From: Candidatus Electrothrix aestuarii
GTDB taxonomy: Bacteria > Desulfobacterota > Desulfobulbia > Desulfobulbales > Desulfobulbaceae
Reading direction: 5' to 3'
Length of the DNA: 64,000 nucleotides
Assembly (NCBI GenBank): GCA_032595685.2
Contig: CP159373.1
Span: 3,623,907 to 3,687,906, forward strand
The notes beneath the pieces were generated by a model. That model was not told where the DNA came from and did no database searches. It saw only the letters and a list, made by a program, of their open reading frames with translations. Below, one piece after another: positions 18,605 through 26,763 of the stretch. The position numbers and the translations under genes are program-made. Every line of letters starts with the position of its first letter. Position 1 is the first letter of the stretch.

Positions 18605-19792
18605 CTACGGTAAGGCTTGATACTCCTCAGAAAGCTCGTAAAGCTTGTCAAGATATCTCTCCTTATGGTCGAGCCGATTGCTTGCCTCCATTTCCTGAAT
18701 CAGCCACGGTAGTTGTTCCCTGATATCTAACCCGTAACTGTTCATGTGCCGTTTGTTTGCCTGGTCAAGAATCAGGACCGCATAATAATTTACCAGTAAT
18801 CGCGTTCCTAGGTCTCTTCGGAAAAGATAAGAGCGTCCACCTAGGGTATTGAGGAAGAATCCTGCATATTCGTAGGCTGCGGTAAAGGGTATTTCTAGCG
18901 TTTCTTTCCCACTCACACAGGTGTCACCACCTGTACTTGTTTGATAGATTTCTGCTGCAATTGCTTCAAAATCTGATGAGTTCTGCTTAAGAACTTTTTG
19001 CAGAAGCTGCATATTGTCTTTCCCCAGAATGCGAAAGAAATGGGCTGTATTCGTGAGGACTGTATAAAGGTCATCAGTCTCATGGGTAACAACCGGCGGA
19101 TTTTTCGTAAGTTGGGTAGCAAGGTTATTAAAGTGCTCTTGAAGAGATTGCTTCGCTTCTGTGTCCTTGCTGTATCCCTTGTCTTCTACTTTGTGCAGGA
19201 AATTATTGAGAAGTGGAGTGACCTCCTTGCATGGGGGCTCTGCTGTCCCGTTCGCGGCCTGTTGCCGGGGTGAAGTGCTTATATCTTGAGGCAGTTCGTT
19301 TTCATTTCCCTGGGTAATAACAGAAGAGGGTGTCTCCGTTAGAGTGCTTTCAGTTTTTCCCTTGCCTAGAAGAGATGGGGATACAAGAAAATCAGATTTT
19401 GATGGTTCTTGACTGGAGGCATCCTCTTCTTTATTTGAGAGAGAGTTATGTTTTTTTTCCATAGGTTCATCTTGCTCAGATAAGACCCTTTCTTTGTCTT
19501 CGCTTGGTTTTTCAGCTGGATTATCAAGAAGAGCATTCTCAAGTAATGATTCCGGGGAATCTACAAGGGGATCATTAGGGGGATCTGGCACTACAGGAGA
19601 TGCATCGGGCAGTTGAGGCAATGATGGCTCGTTTTTTACCTGAGCATTTTTCTCTATGTCAGCGGAAGGAAGAGTTGGAACTGGTGTTTTTGGAGGAGCT
19701 GGCTCAGATGAAAGCATGAACCATGCACCGGCTGTTGCTGCTGTGAGAGCGGCAGAACCAAATACGATGGTGTGCATTGTTTTCTTTTTCAT
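18605..19792 (-). CDS. Hypothetical membrane-anchored protein with Pro/Glu-rich linker
   Basis: A protein of 395 residues with no recognised family. The N-terminus is a basic tip and one hydrophobic segment (HTIVFGSAALTAATAGAWFM, about residues 7-26), either an uncleaved signal anchor or a signal peptide. A low-complexity Pro/Ser/Glu-rich stretch of about 160 residues follows, and then a helical C-terminal domain of about 190 residues containing two cysteines (EPPCKEV, GGDTCVSG). The start at 19792 has AGGAAAACACT before it; a longer frame to 19915 lacks support. It lies convergent to sat and divergent from ppaC, so a link to sulfate activation is only positional. Confidence 0.7.
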   Translation of the reverse strand: MKKKTMHTIVFGSAALTAATAGAWFMLSSEPAPPKTPVPTLPSADIEKNAQVKNEPSLPQLPDASPVVPDPPNDPLVDSPESLLENALLDNPAEKPSEDKERVLSEQDEPMEKKHNSLSNKEEDASSQEPSKSDFLVSPSLLGKGKTESTLTETPSSVITQGNENELPQDISTSPRQQAANGTAEPPCKEVTPLLNNFLHKVEDKGYSKDTEAKQSLQEHFNNLATQLTKNPPVVTHETDDLYTVLTNTAHFFRILGKDNMQLLQKVLKQNSSDFEAIAAEIYQTSTGGDTCVSGKETLEIPFTAAYEYAGFFLNTLGGRSYLFRRDLGTRLLVNYYAVLILDQANKRHMNSYGLDIREQLPWLIQEMEASNRLDHKERYLDKLYELSEEYQALP

Positions 19793-20078
19793 AGTGTTTT
19801 CCTGTTTTGTGGTACTAATAACTCTTCTGATATAGCATGCAACGTTCAGTAAGCGCTTGTTTGCATTGTTTGCATAAGAGAGCTGGAGAAAAAGGCTATG
19901 CTTCTTTAGCTTCATTGAAACGTATAGCCAGAATCAAGTCGCCTAACCTTCCTTGAAGGTATCGCGTTACGGTCAGAATGCAAGGGGAATAACTTTGAAG
20001 AGCCTGTGTGTGTTTGCCATTTGTATCTGATATTTTACAGGAAATGAGGGGGCTAACCTTCTTTTAACAGTTTTCCCC

Positions 20079-20107
20079 TTGACGCTCTCCACCGAAAGGG
20101 CTAAATA
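20079..20107 (+). promoter_or_regulatory. Sigma-70-like promoter for ppaC
   Basis: TTGACG (20079-20084), 17-base spacer, TAAATA (20102-20107). The leader to ppaC is about 130 bases. Between here and the minus-strand gene (19793-20078) I see nothing else definite. Confidence 0.5.
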
Positions 20108-20125
20108 TCACAAACAACTTTTTGA

Positions 20126-20150
20126 GTGCAATCGGTACGTACCGTTGCAC
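20126..20150. promoter_or_regulatory. Near-perfect 25-bp palindrome in the ppaC leader
   Basis: Two 12-base arms (GTGCAA..CGGTAC and GTACCG..TTGCAC) differ only by one extra T in the left arm. It begins 18 bases after the -10 element of the candidate promoter, a place suited either to an operator or to an RNA hairpin in the leader. Confidence 0.55.
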
Positions 20151-20241
20151 AGTCCGTCCAACAGGGAACGGCTCAATCAAGTGCATAAGAACATTTTGTC
20201 GTGCTCTTATTATATTCTAAAATTTCCAGGAGGGAAGTCTT

Positions 20242-21165
20242 ATGGCAGTCTATGTTACAGGCCACAAAAATCCGGATACCGACTCCGTCACCGCTGCTAT
20301 TGCTTATGCCGAGCTGCTGAAAGCCGGTGGACAAGATGCTATCGCGTCTATGCAGGGAAAAATGAATCCAGAGACGGAAGCTGTTCTCAATCGCTTTGGT
20401 GTAGCTGCACCGGAGATTATGACTGATGCTGCTGGTAAGACTGTAGCTCTGGTAGATCACAGTGATTTGGCCCAGGCTCCTGACAACCTCAACGCTGATA
20501 GCGTGGTTGCTATCGTTGATCATCATAAGATTGGTGATGTGACCACAAATAACCCGATTTTTTGTTATGTAAAGCCTGTTGGCTGCACCGGTACTGTTTT
20601 GAAGCAGTTGTATGATGCCGAGGGTGTTGCTGTTGAGCCTAAGGTTGCTGGCTTGATGCTGTCTGCTATCCTCAGCGATACTGTAAACTTCAAATCCCCG
20701 ACCTGTACCGAAGAGGATAAAAAAGCTGTAGCTGAGTTGAAGGGGATTGCTTCTGTAGAGGATACTGATGAACTGTTCATGGAGATGCTCAAAGCAAAAA
20801 GCTCTGTTGCTGGAGTGCCTGCCAAAGACCTGCTGAACCGCGATTACAAAGATTTTGATATGAAAGGTAAAAAGGTCGGATGTGGTCAGCTTGAGCTTGC
20901 TACTTTGGATCAGGTTGCTGAGATTCGTGATGATCTGTACAAGGCTATGGAAGAGCAGAAAGCAGCTGGTGGACATCACACCATTCTTCTTATGCTGACG
21001 GATGTAGTGAAAGAAGGGACTGACTTGGTTGTTCTATCTGATGATCCTGCCCTTGTCGAGTCTGCATTTGATGCCAAGCTGGATGGTAATTCTATGTGGA
21101 TTCCCGGCATGATGAGCCGCAAAAAACAGACAATTCCTAACATGCAGAAAGCATTTGGCTGCTAA
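20242..21165 (+). CDS. ppaC: Manganese-dependent inorganic pyrophosphatase (family II, DHH)
   Basis: Hydrolyses PPi to two phosphates. The 307-residue length and motifs are those of family II enzymes without CBS inserts: GHKNPDTDS (7-15), metal-binding Asp72 in VDHSD, DHH at 93-95, SDTVNFKSP, and C-terminal SRKKQ (292-296) binding the substrate phosphate. GGAGGGAAG precedes the ATG. Removing PPi pulls the Sat reaction towards APS, so the nearby sat gives it a clear role in sulfate activation. Codon use is biased as in sat. A terminator follows before aroB. Confidence 0.96.
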   Translation: MAVYVTGHKNPDTDSVTAAIAYAELLKAGGQDAIASMQGKMNPETEAVLNRFGVAAPEIMTDAAGKTVALVDHSDLAQAPDNLNADSVVAIVDHHKIGDVTTNNPIFCYVKPVGCTGTVLKQLYDAEGVAVEPKVAGLMLSAILSDTVNFKSPTCTEEDKKAVAELKGIASVEDTDELFMEMLKAKSSVAGVPAKDLLNRDYKDFDMKGKKVGCGQLELATLDQVAEIRDDLYKAMEEQKAAGGHHTILLMLTDVVKEGTDLVVLSDDPALVESAFDAKLDGNSMWIPGMMSRKKQTIPNMQKAFGC

Positions 21166-21212
21166 GTTGAGCTAGCTTCGCGCATCCAGCTTTTTTGTAT
21201 ATTGTCTTGAAA

Positions 21213-21240
21213 GGATCGGCTTATGCCGGTCCTTTTTTTA
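21213..21240 (+). terminator. Terminator after ppaC
   Basis: Stem GGATCGGC / GCCGGTCC (one G-T pair) with loop TTAT, followed by TTTTTTTA. Confidence 0.9.
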
Positions 21241-21281
21241 TTGTACGGAATGTGTACTTTGCCTATTAGAAGGATGTAACA

Positions 21282-22361
21282 ATGACTGAAACAGTAGTAA
21301 CAGTAGGTTTGGGCGACAGGAGTTATCCTATTCGAATTAGTTCGGGGCTTATGGCGAAAATAGGATCTGACCTGAAACAAAAAAAAATTGGAACCAAATA
21401 CGGCGTTATTGCTGATGATACAGTTGCTGCTCTGTACGGTGAACAGTGTCTGCATTCTCTGCGGGCGGCAGGGATACAGGCTGAGCTTATCAGCTTTCCG
21501 CATGGGGAAGAAAACAAGCATATGGGGACAGTTGCTATCTTAGCCAGTGAACTTGCACAGCGCGGTTTTGATCGCGGCGATGCCCTTATTGCCCTTGGTG
21601 GAGGAGTGACCGGAGATATCACGGGATTCCTTGCTGCGATATATATGCGGGGTATTCCTTTTGTGCAGGTGCCAACCACTCTGCTGTCTCAGGTCGATAG
21701 TTCTGTTGGGGGAAAAACAGGTGTTGATCTTCCTGAGGGGAAAAATTTAGTTGGTGTTTTTTATCAGCCTAAGGTGGTTTATATTGATATTGATGTCCTG
21801 AGTACTCTCCCACCTGATGAACTGCGGGGAGGGCTTGCTGAGGTGATTAAATATGGAGTTATCCACGATGCAGAATTTTTCTCTTTTCTTAGAAAAAACC
21901 GGGATGCTGTCTTTGCTTTGCAGCAGGATGTTCTTGGCCAACTTATCGCTCGGTGCTGCGAAATCAAAGCGTGGGTGGTTGAACAGGATGAACGAGAGGG
22001 CGGGCTGCGAAGGATATTAAACTTTGGTCATACCATTGGACATGCTGTTGAGGCTGCCTCGAAATTTCAGCTTATTCATGGAAAGGCGGTGGCAATCGGT
22101 ATGTGTGCTGTAGCAGGTTTGGCTGTTCGAACGGGCTGCTTGAGTGAGAACGATGCTCGTCTGATTCAGGATTTGATTGAGCAATACGAGTTGCCGGTTG
22201 CTATCCCTGCTGAACTGGATAGGGAATTAATTAAAAAATATCTTCTCCATGATAAAAAGACCATTGGAGGGCGTGTTTTTTATGTGCTCCCTGAAGCTGT
22301 TGGTAAGGTAATGATTACTGATCAGGTGCGTGAGGATGATGTTGATGCAGTCATTGCCTGA
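21282..22361 (+). CDS. aroB: 3-dehydroquinate synthase
   Basis: Second step of the shikimate pathway: converts DAHP to 3-dehydroquinate with NAD+ and a divalent metal. The 359-residue length is standard. Visible motifs are the glycine-rich NAD site GGGVTGDITGF, PTTLLSQVDSSVGGKTGVD, and metal ligands in GLAEVIKYG (Glu), LNFGHTIGHAVE (His) and LIHGKAVAIG (His). AGAAGGATG gives the ribosome site. It sits alone between the ppaC terminator and the promoter of the next gene. Confidence 0.96.
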   Translation: MTETVVTVGLGDRSYPIRISSGLMAKIGSDLKQKKIGTKYGVIADDTVAALYGEQCLHSLRAAGIQAELISFPHGEENKHMGTVAILASELAQRGFDRGDALIALGGGVTGDITGFLAAIYMRGIPFVQVPTTLLSQVDSSVGGKTGVDLPEGKNLVGVFYQPKVVYIDIDVLSTLPPDELRGGLAEVIKYGVIHDAEFFSFLRKNRDAVFALQQDVLGQLIARCCEIKAWVVEQDEREGGLRRILNFGHTIGHAVEAASKFQLIHGKAVAIGMCAVAGLAVRTGCLSENDARLIQDLIEQYELPVAIPAELDRELIKKYLLHDKKTIGGRVFYVLPEAVGKVMITDQVREDDVDAVIA

Positions 22362-22421
22362 CCCTTTTTCAAGCATTGTCACATGAATGAGTATTGTTCG
22401 CTGATTTTTCAGTGAAAAAAA

Positions 22422-22450
22422 TTGTACATCTAATTTTGGTCTGATATAAT
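22422..22450 (+). promoter_or_regulatory. Strong sigma-70-like promoter for the Lcl-domain gene
   Basis: TTGTAC (22422-22427), 17-base spacer and a perfect TATAAT (22445-22450), about 120 bases before the gene start. Confidence 0.65.
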
Positions 22451-22571
22451 ATACAAAGTTACGTAGATTGTCTTTCTGGGGTACATGTTGTTATCTTCAG
22501 GAAGGGTACAAAGTCAGGGGAAGTAATATGAATACCTCTGTCAGATGATTCAATTTTTGAGGGCTGAAGAT

Positions 22572-23750
22572 ATGAGAAAGATAATTTTATTAGCATCTCT
22601 GGTCGCCGGGGGGGTTGCTTTTTCGGCAACAGCCTATGCGAATAATTGGTTGCTTTATTTACCAGCAATTCTTGCAGGCTCAGGAGGGACAACAACAACG
22701 ACTCCCACGACTCCCACGACTGATACGACAAATAAGTGGTTATTATTGTTTTTGCCAGCCATTCTAAGCGGTGCTCAAAATAACACGACAGTTGTTATAG
22801 AAACGGAGCTTAATGATACAGGCATTATTACCTCGGTGGGCACTAAAGATGATGCATTTTATGGAAGAGACGCAAATACTAATACTGATGAGGATGGCCA
22901 TGCTGGGTTCAGTTTTACTGTTTTGACAGGAGGATGTATACAGGATAACGTTACCGGATTGATTTGGTCTCCTGATCAAGGAGATGCTGTTATCTGGCAA
23001 GGCACTGACGAGTTAGAAGGCGCCGATGACTTAGTGAGCACTGCCAATGGGAATCAGCTTTGCGGAAAAACAGATTGGCGCTTACCTGAGGTCGGAGAGC
23101 TGCTGGGGATCATTTCCTATGATGCTGCCTCATATACGGCAGGAAAAACTGTTGATACAACATATTTTACTGATACACAGGTAAAAAATTCTACTGAACT
23201 AGCTGGGTGGTACTGGGCAGCGACTCCAGCTAATGGAGATAAGCAATGGGGTGTCACTTTTCAGACAATATATAATGGTACAACACAATCCATATCATTA
23301 TCAAACACGTTATCGACAAGTGACCTTGACGTCAATTTTGTACGACTCGTCAGCGGAACAGTTAAGGCCAGTGATTTCACCCCACAGGGGGATGGGAGTA
23401 CAGTTCTGGACAATAATACCGGATTGATTTGGCAAAGATGTCTTGAAGGGCAAACCTTCTCTAATGGCAGTTGTACAGGTACAGCGACTGGGAAAACTTG
23501 GACAGGTGCGTTGGACCTAGATGATGGAACCTGGAGAGTTCCTAATGTTAAAGAATTACAATCTCTTGTGGGCGAAGAGACATATTTTCCAACTCCTGCA
23601 ACGAGTGAGCCTGTTTGGTCTTCTTCTCCTTTTGCTGGCAATACACAGAATTCATGGGGTATTGATTTCAGCAGTGGCTTGCTTTTTAATATCGTACCGC
23701 AGAGTACACCAATTTATGTACGCCTTGTACGTGATGCGCCAGCAGAATAG
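22572..23750 (+). CDS. Secreted protein with two Lcl/DUF1566 domains
   Basis: A 392-residue exported protein. A signal peptide (MRKIILLASLVAGGVAFSATAYA) is followed by two similar hydrophobic motifs (NNWLLYLPAILAG and NKWLLLFLPAILSG) separated by a Thr/Pro-rich spacer. Two Lcl C-terminal/DUF1566 units follow, with paired signatures NVTGLIWSPD...TDWRLPEVGELL and NNTGLIWQRC...GTWRVPNVKELQSL and each ending in a YVRLV/FVRLV strand. DUF1566 domains occur in surface proteins, including the Legionella collagen-like adhesin, and have a lectin-like fold, so surface attachment or glycan binding is plausible. The ATG at 22572 begins the signal peptide; the in-frame ATG at 22545 is less likely. It has its own promoter and terminator. 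Confidence 0.82.
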   Translation: MRKIILLASLVAGGVAFSATAYANNWLLYLPAILAGSGGTTTTTPTTPTTDTTNKWLLLFLPAILSGAQNNTTVVIETELNDTGIITSVGTKDDAFYGRDANTNTDEDGHAGFSFTVLTGGCIQDNVTGLIWSPDQGDAVIWQGTDELEGADDLVSTANGNQLCGKTDWRLPEVGELLGIISYDAASYTAGKTVDTTYFTDTQVKNSTELAGWYWAATPANGDKQWGVTFQTIYNGTTQSISLSNTLSTSDLDVNFVRLVSGTVKASDFTPQGDGSTVLDNNTGLIWQRCLEGQTFSNGSCTGTATGKTWTGALDLDDGTWRVPNVKELQSLVGEETYFPTPATSEPVWSSSPFAGNTQNSWGIDFSSGLLFNIVPQSTPIYVRLVRDAPAE

Positions 23751-23784
23751 CACGTTCGTTTTTTTACCCTCTTGAGAAAATATG

Positions 23785-23823
23785 AAAGATCAGGTACCTT
23801 TTTGGGGTATTTGATCTTTTTTT
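23785..23823 (+). terminator. Terminator after the Lcl-domain gene
   Basis: Long stem AAAGATCAGGTACC / GGGTATTTGATCTTT with small mismatches and a TTTTT loop, followed by T-rich sequence. Confidence 0.82.
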
Positions 23824-23882
23824 GTTCAAACTACTTTTGTGCAGTATTCATATGCCTACAAGAAGGATAATAGCGTATCACC

Positions 23883-24376
23883 ATGCCAATTTACGAATTC
23901 TATTGCCAGGATTGCAATACCATATTTAATTTTTTCTCCAGTCGAATTAACACGGAAAAGCGACCGGATTGCCCCAAATGTGGGAAAAAGAACTACAGCG
24001 TCAGATGTCCCGTTTTGCTGTCATCGGCAAGGCCAAGGAAGAGGACGCGGATGACCCCTTAGCTGGTATGGATGAGAGTAAGATGGAGCAGGCCTTCGAA
24101 GGGCTGATGCGTGAGGCAGAAGGAATGAATGAAGATGATCCTCGCCAAATGGCCCAGCTTATGCGTAAATTCACCGATAAAACCGGTATCGCAATGGGTG
24201 AGCAGATGGAAGAGGCCCTTTCTCGCATGGAAGCGGGAGAAGATCCTGATCAGGTTGAGCGAGAGATGGGAGACCTGCTTGACGCAGATGATGCTTTTTC
24301 CTTAGAGGGGTTGAAGAAAAAGATGTATTCCGGCAAACGGCCTCCAGTGCATGATGAAACTCTATATACTCTGTAG
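23883..24376 (+). pseudogene. FmdB-family zinc-ribbon protein, frameshifted in an A5 run
   Basis: The gene starts MPIYEFYCQDC (Cys8, Cys11) and RPDCPKCGKK (Cys30, Cys33), the four-cysteine zinc ribbon of the FmdB regulatory family. Soon afterwards this frame reads into nonsense (NYSVRCPVLLSS) and stops. The overlapping frame contains the expected continuation (ELQRQMSRFAVIGKAKEED...) with a Met/Glu-rich acidic helical domain (ESKMEQAFEGL, DPRQMAQLMRK). Adding one A to AAAAA at 23985-23989 joins them exactly at CGKK|ELQRQ, giving 164 residues. The ATG at 23969 of the second frame is not a credible start, because it would drop the zinc ribbon. Function of this family is unclear. Confidence 0.78.
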
Positions 24377-24444
24377 CTTGTGTGCTTCGAGTATTTGTAA
24401 GGAGTAAGGGGGGGGACGTGTTTTGTTTGTGAGCGGAGAGTTTT

Positions 24445-25602
24445 GTGGGAACAGATAATATTGTTTTTCTTGAAGCCCTGGAGTGGTTTGATGAAACCGG
24501 CCAGGAGTTGTTACATCGGCTGCCGGAGTCCGGTTCCGGGGAAATCAAGTATGGTGCGCAACTGACTGTACGGGAAAGTCAAGCCGCAGTCTTGTATTAT
24601 AAGGGCAGGGCAGGGGACGCCTTCGGTCCAGGACGTCACACCCTGAAAACCGGTAATATTCCCATCATTACCAAAATACTTTCCATACCCTGGGCAGGGA
24701 CAAGTCCCCTCCGGGCTGAGGTATATTTTGTTAATCTCAAGGTGTTTCCTAACTTGCGATGGGGCACCCGTGATCCGGTGGCTTTTCGTGATTCCGAACT
24801 GGGATTTGTCCGCCTGCGTGCGCATGGGGTCTTTAATATACGCATTATCCAACCGGTGCTTTTCATTAACACCCTGGCCGGGACAATGGGGAAATATACC
24901 ACTGAGCAGATAGAGGATTATCTGCGACGAGTGATTGTTTCCCGGTTGAACGATTATCTTGGTGAGACTCTGGATACCTTGTTCAACCTGCCTGCCCAGT
25001 TTGACGAGTTAGCAGAAGGAGTGAAGAAACGCCTGGAAAAGGATTTTGTTCGGTTTGGGCTGGCCCTGGATGAGTTGTATATATCCTCTATTACCCCACC
25101 AGAAGATGTGCAAGCAGCCATTGATGATCGCAGTCGTTTGAGCGCGATTAAGGATATGGACGGTTTTGTCCGTATGAAGGCAGGAATGGCTATGGAAAAG
25201 GCGGCCCTAGCTGGAAATGAGGCCGGAGCTGGCTTAGGCCTGGGAATGGGGATGATGATGCCTGCTATGTTTGCTAATGCACACAGTGCGCACAATGCAC
25301 AGCAGCCAACAGCAGGAAATCAGAGCGGAGTACAAGCTCAACAAGCAACGACACAGTGTTCAGATTGTGAACATGCTATTCCTGCTGATTCCCGTTTCTG
25401 CCCTCTTTGCGGTCATCAGCAGGTTATTCTTCTGCAATGCGCCAATTGCGGAAAAAATCTCACCCCAGGAGCAAAGTTTTGTTCCCGCTGCGGGCATCCA
25501 ACAGATACAAAGCCTGCTGCTCGAATTTGCCCTGCCTGTCAGAATGAAAATCTTCCTGATGCAAAATTCTGCGATAATTGCGGGCAGCGCATACCTGAAT
25601 AA
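24445..25602 (+). CDS. SPFH-domain protein with three C-terminal zinc ribbons (YdjI-like)
   Basis: A 385-residue protein. Residues about 1-250 form an SPFH/virion-core-like domain related to Bacillus YdjI, with no N-terminal membrane helix. A Gly/Met/Ala-rich hinge (GAGLGLGMGMMMPAMF) follows. Then come three zinc ribbons: CSDCEHAIPADSRFCPLCG, CANCGKNLTPGAKFCSRCG and CPACQNENLPDAKFCDNCG. Proteins of this build occur in membrane-stress gene clusters, but this neighbourhood does not show one. The start is GTG 24445 with GGAGAG upstream. It follows the fmdB-like gene by 68 bases, so the two zinc-ribbon genes may be co-transcribed. Confidence 0.82.
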   Translation: MGTDNIVFLEALEWFDETGQELLHRLPESGSGEIKYGAQLTVRESQAAVLYYKGRAGDAFGPGRHTLKTGNIPIITKILSIPWAGTSPLRAEVYFVNLKVFPNLRWGTRDPVAFRDSELGFVRLRAHGVFNIRIIQPVLFINTLAGTMGKYTTEQIEDYLRRVIVSRLNDYLGETLDTLFNLPAQFDELAEGVKKRLEKDFVRFGLALDELYISSITPPEDVQAAIDDRSRLSAIKDMDGFVRMKAGMAMEKAALAGNEAGAGLGLGMGMMMPAMFANAHSAHNAQQPTAGNQSGVQAQQATTQCSDCEHAIPADSRFCPLCGHQQVILLQCANCGKNLTPGAKFCSRCGHPTDTKPAARICPACQNENLPDAKFCDNCGQRIPE

Positions 25603-25628
25603 TTCGCTGAGATCCTTTTGTCGCGTTT

Positions 25629-26429
25629 CTAGCGGATGATCTTCCTCGGGACATGATAACCTGAACCGGCAGTGGTGTTGGGCATGAGGATGCCTTCAGG
25701 GCCAATCAGAGTGCCGGGATTGGTAACGGAATTGCAGCCGGTTTGAGCCTTGTCGCCAAGAATAGCTCCAAGTTTGCGCAAGCCGGTATCAAAGACGGAT
25801 TTATCGGTCCTGACCTGAACATTTCCTGGAAGGAAACGGAGGTTAGCAAATTTCGTCCCAGCCCCGAGGTTCGCATCGTTTCCCAGAATGGAGTCGCCAA
25901 GATAGGCAAAATGGCCAGCCTTGGCATCATTAAGAAAAATAGAATGTTTGATTTCTGTGGTGTGGCCAAGCACACAGCGTTTGCCTGTCAGGCAATATCC
26001 TCGGACATAGGCACCTTGTCGTATTTCTGTACAATCGCCAATAGCAGCTGGCCCCTTAATTAAAGCGCCTGATTCTATTAAGACTCCTTTGCCCAGTTGA
26101 ATGTCCTGCCCCATAATAACTGCCCCTGCCATAATAACAGAAGCACCGGAAAGGAGTTGCCCGTCCCGTATGACGGATAATTTTCCTTTGCCTACCTCAT
26201 CCCAGGAAAATGAGCAATTTTCTCCGCTTTGCAGAGTACCCTGATAATAGATAAGATGATTTTTCAGCGGAATGCCGTCTTGTAGCTCCTCATGCCTGAA
26301 TGAACTGTAATCAAGACCTTTCATATAAGATTTCAGATTGACGAGGCCATCCCAAACATATTCTGAGCCCTGAAATATTTCTCTGTGGGAAAAATCGGCC
26401 AAATCAAAAAAAGATGCGGCATCAAGCAT
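25629..26429 (-). CDS. Left-handed beta-helix (hexapeptide) acyltransferase/GlmU-like protein
   Basis: A 266-residue protein whose body is a run of hexapeptide repeats ([LIV]Gxxxx): VIMGQDIQLGKGVLIESGAL, IGDCTEIRQGAYVRGYCL, GHTTEIKHSIFLNDAKAGH, and YLGDSILGNDANLGAGTKFA. The last two match the acetyltransferase half of GlmU-like sugar-nucleotide enzymes, including GHTTEIK and the Asn-rich loop GNDANLGAG. The N-terminal 75 residues are specific, not a nucleotidyltransferase, so it would act as a stand-alone acyltransferase or carry a partner domain elsewhere. The substrate is unknown. It is convergent with the SPFH gene and divergent from lon. Confidence 0.8.
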   Translation of the reverse strand: MLDAASFFDLADFSHREIFQGSEYVWDGLVNLKSYMKGLDYSSFRHEELQDGIPLKNHLIYYQGTLQSGENCSFSWDEVGKGKLSVIRDGQLLSGASVIMAGAVIMGQDIQLGKGVLIESGALIKGPAAIGDCTEIRQGAYVRGYCLTGKRCVLGHTTEIKHSIFLNDAKAGHFAYLGDSILGNDANLGAGTKFANLRFLPGNVQVRTDKSVFDTGLRKLGAILGDKAQTGCNSVTNPGTLIGPEGILMPNTTAGSGYHVPRKIIR

Positions 26430-26763
26430 GGTTGCTCCTGTTTTCTGGGTAGAATGAACTATTCTTTTGAAATTTTAATAAAAAAGAGATGATATGATGA
26501 TGGTGAAGCTAATAAGAGGTGGGATATTTCCTCTTGTCCTCCTGAAAATTCAAAAAATTATCCGCTTCAGTATTTGTAAGCATTTAAAAGAAGAGCAAGA
26601 CAGGGTAAGATGACCATATTTTTCGTATGGAGTTGTCATGCCTCCTTGACTTACTATAAGGTTATGTTTAGTTTCTTTCAACCAATCATGCAATAAACAG
26701 CGCTGCAAGTAAGGTGATGTTGAGTGTCTTTGCTTGCAACTATTTGATATAAAGAGGATAAAA
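26430..26763. other. Divergent intergenic region upstream of lon
   Basis: 334 bp between the beta-helix gene (minus) and lon (plus). The only structure noted is a weak inverted repeat, AAGAGG / CCTCTT (26514-26519, 26530-26535). I could not recognise a sigma-32-type heat-shock promoter or any RNA gene. Confidence 0.5.

Noticed and set aside
20079-20426. 115-codon ORF overlapping the start of ppaC
   Set aside because: Shadow frame; the overlapping ppaC is certain and the ORF begins inside the promoter.
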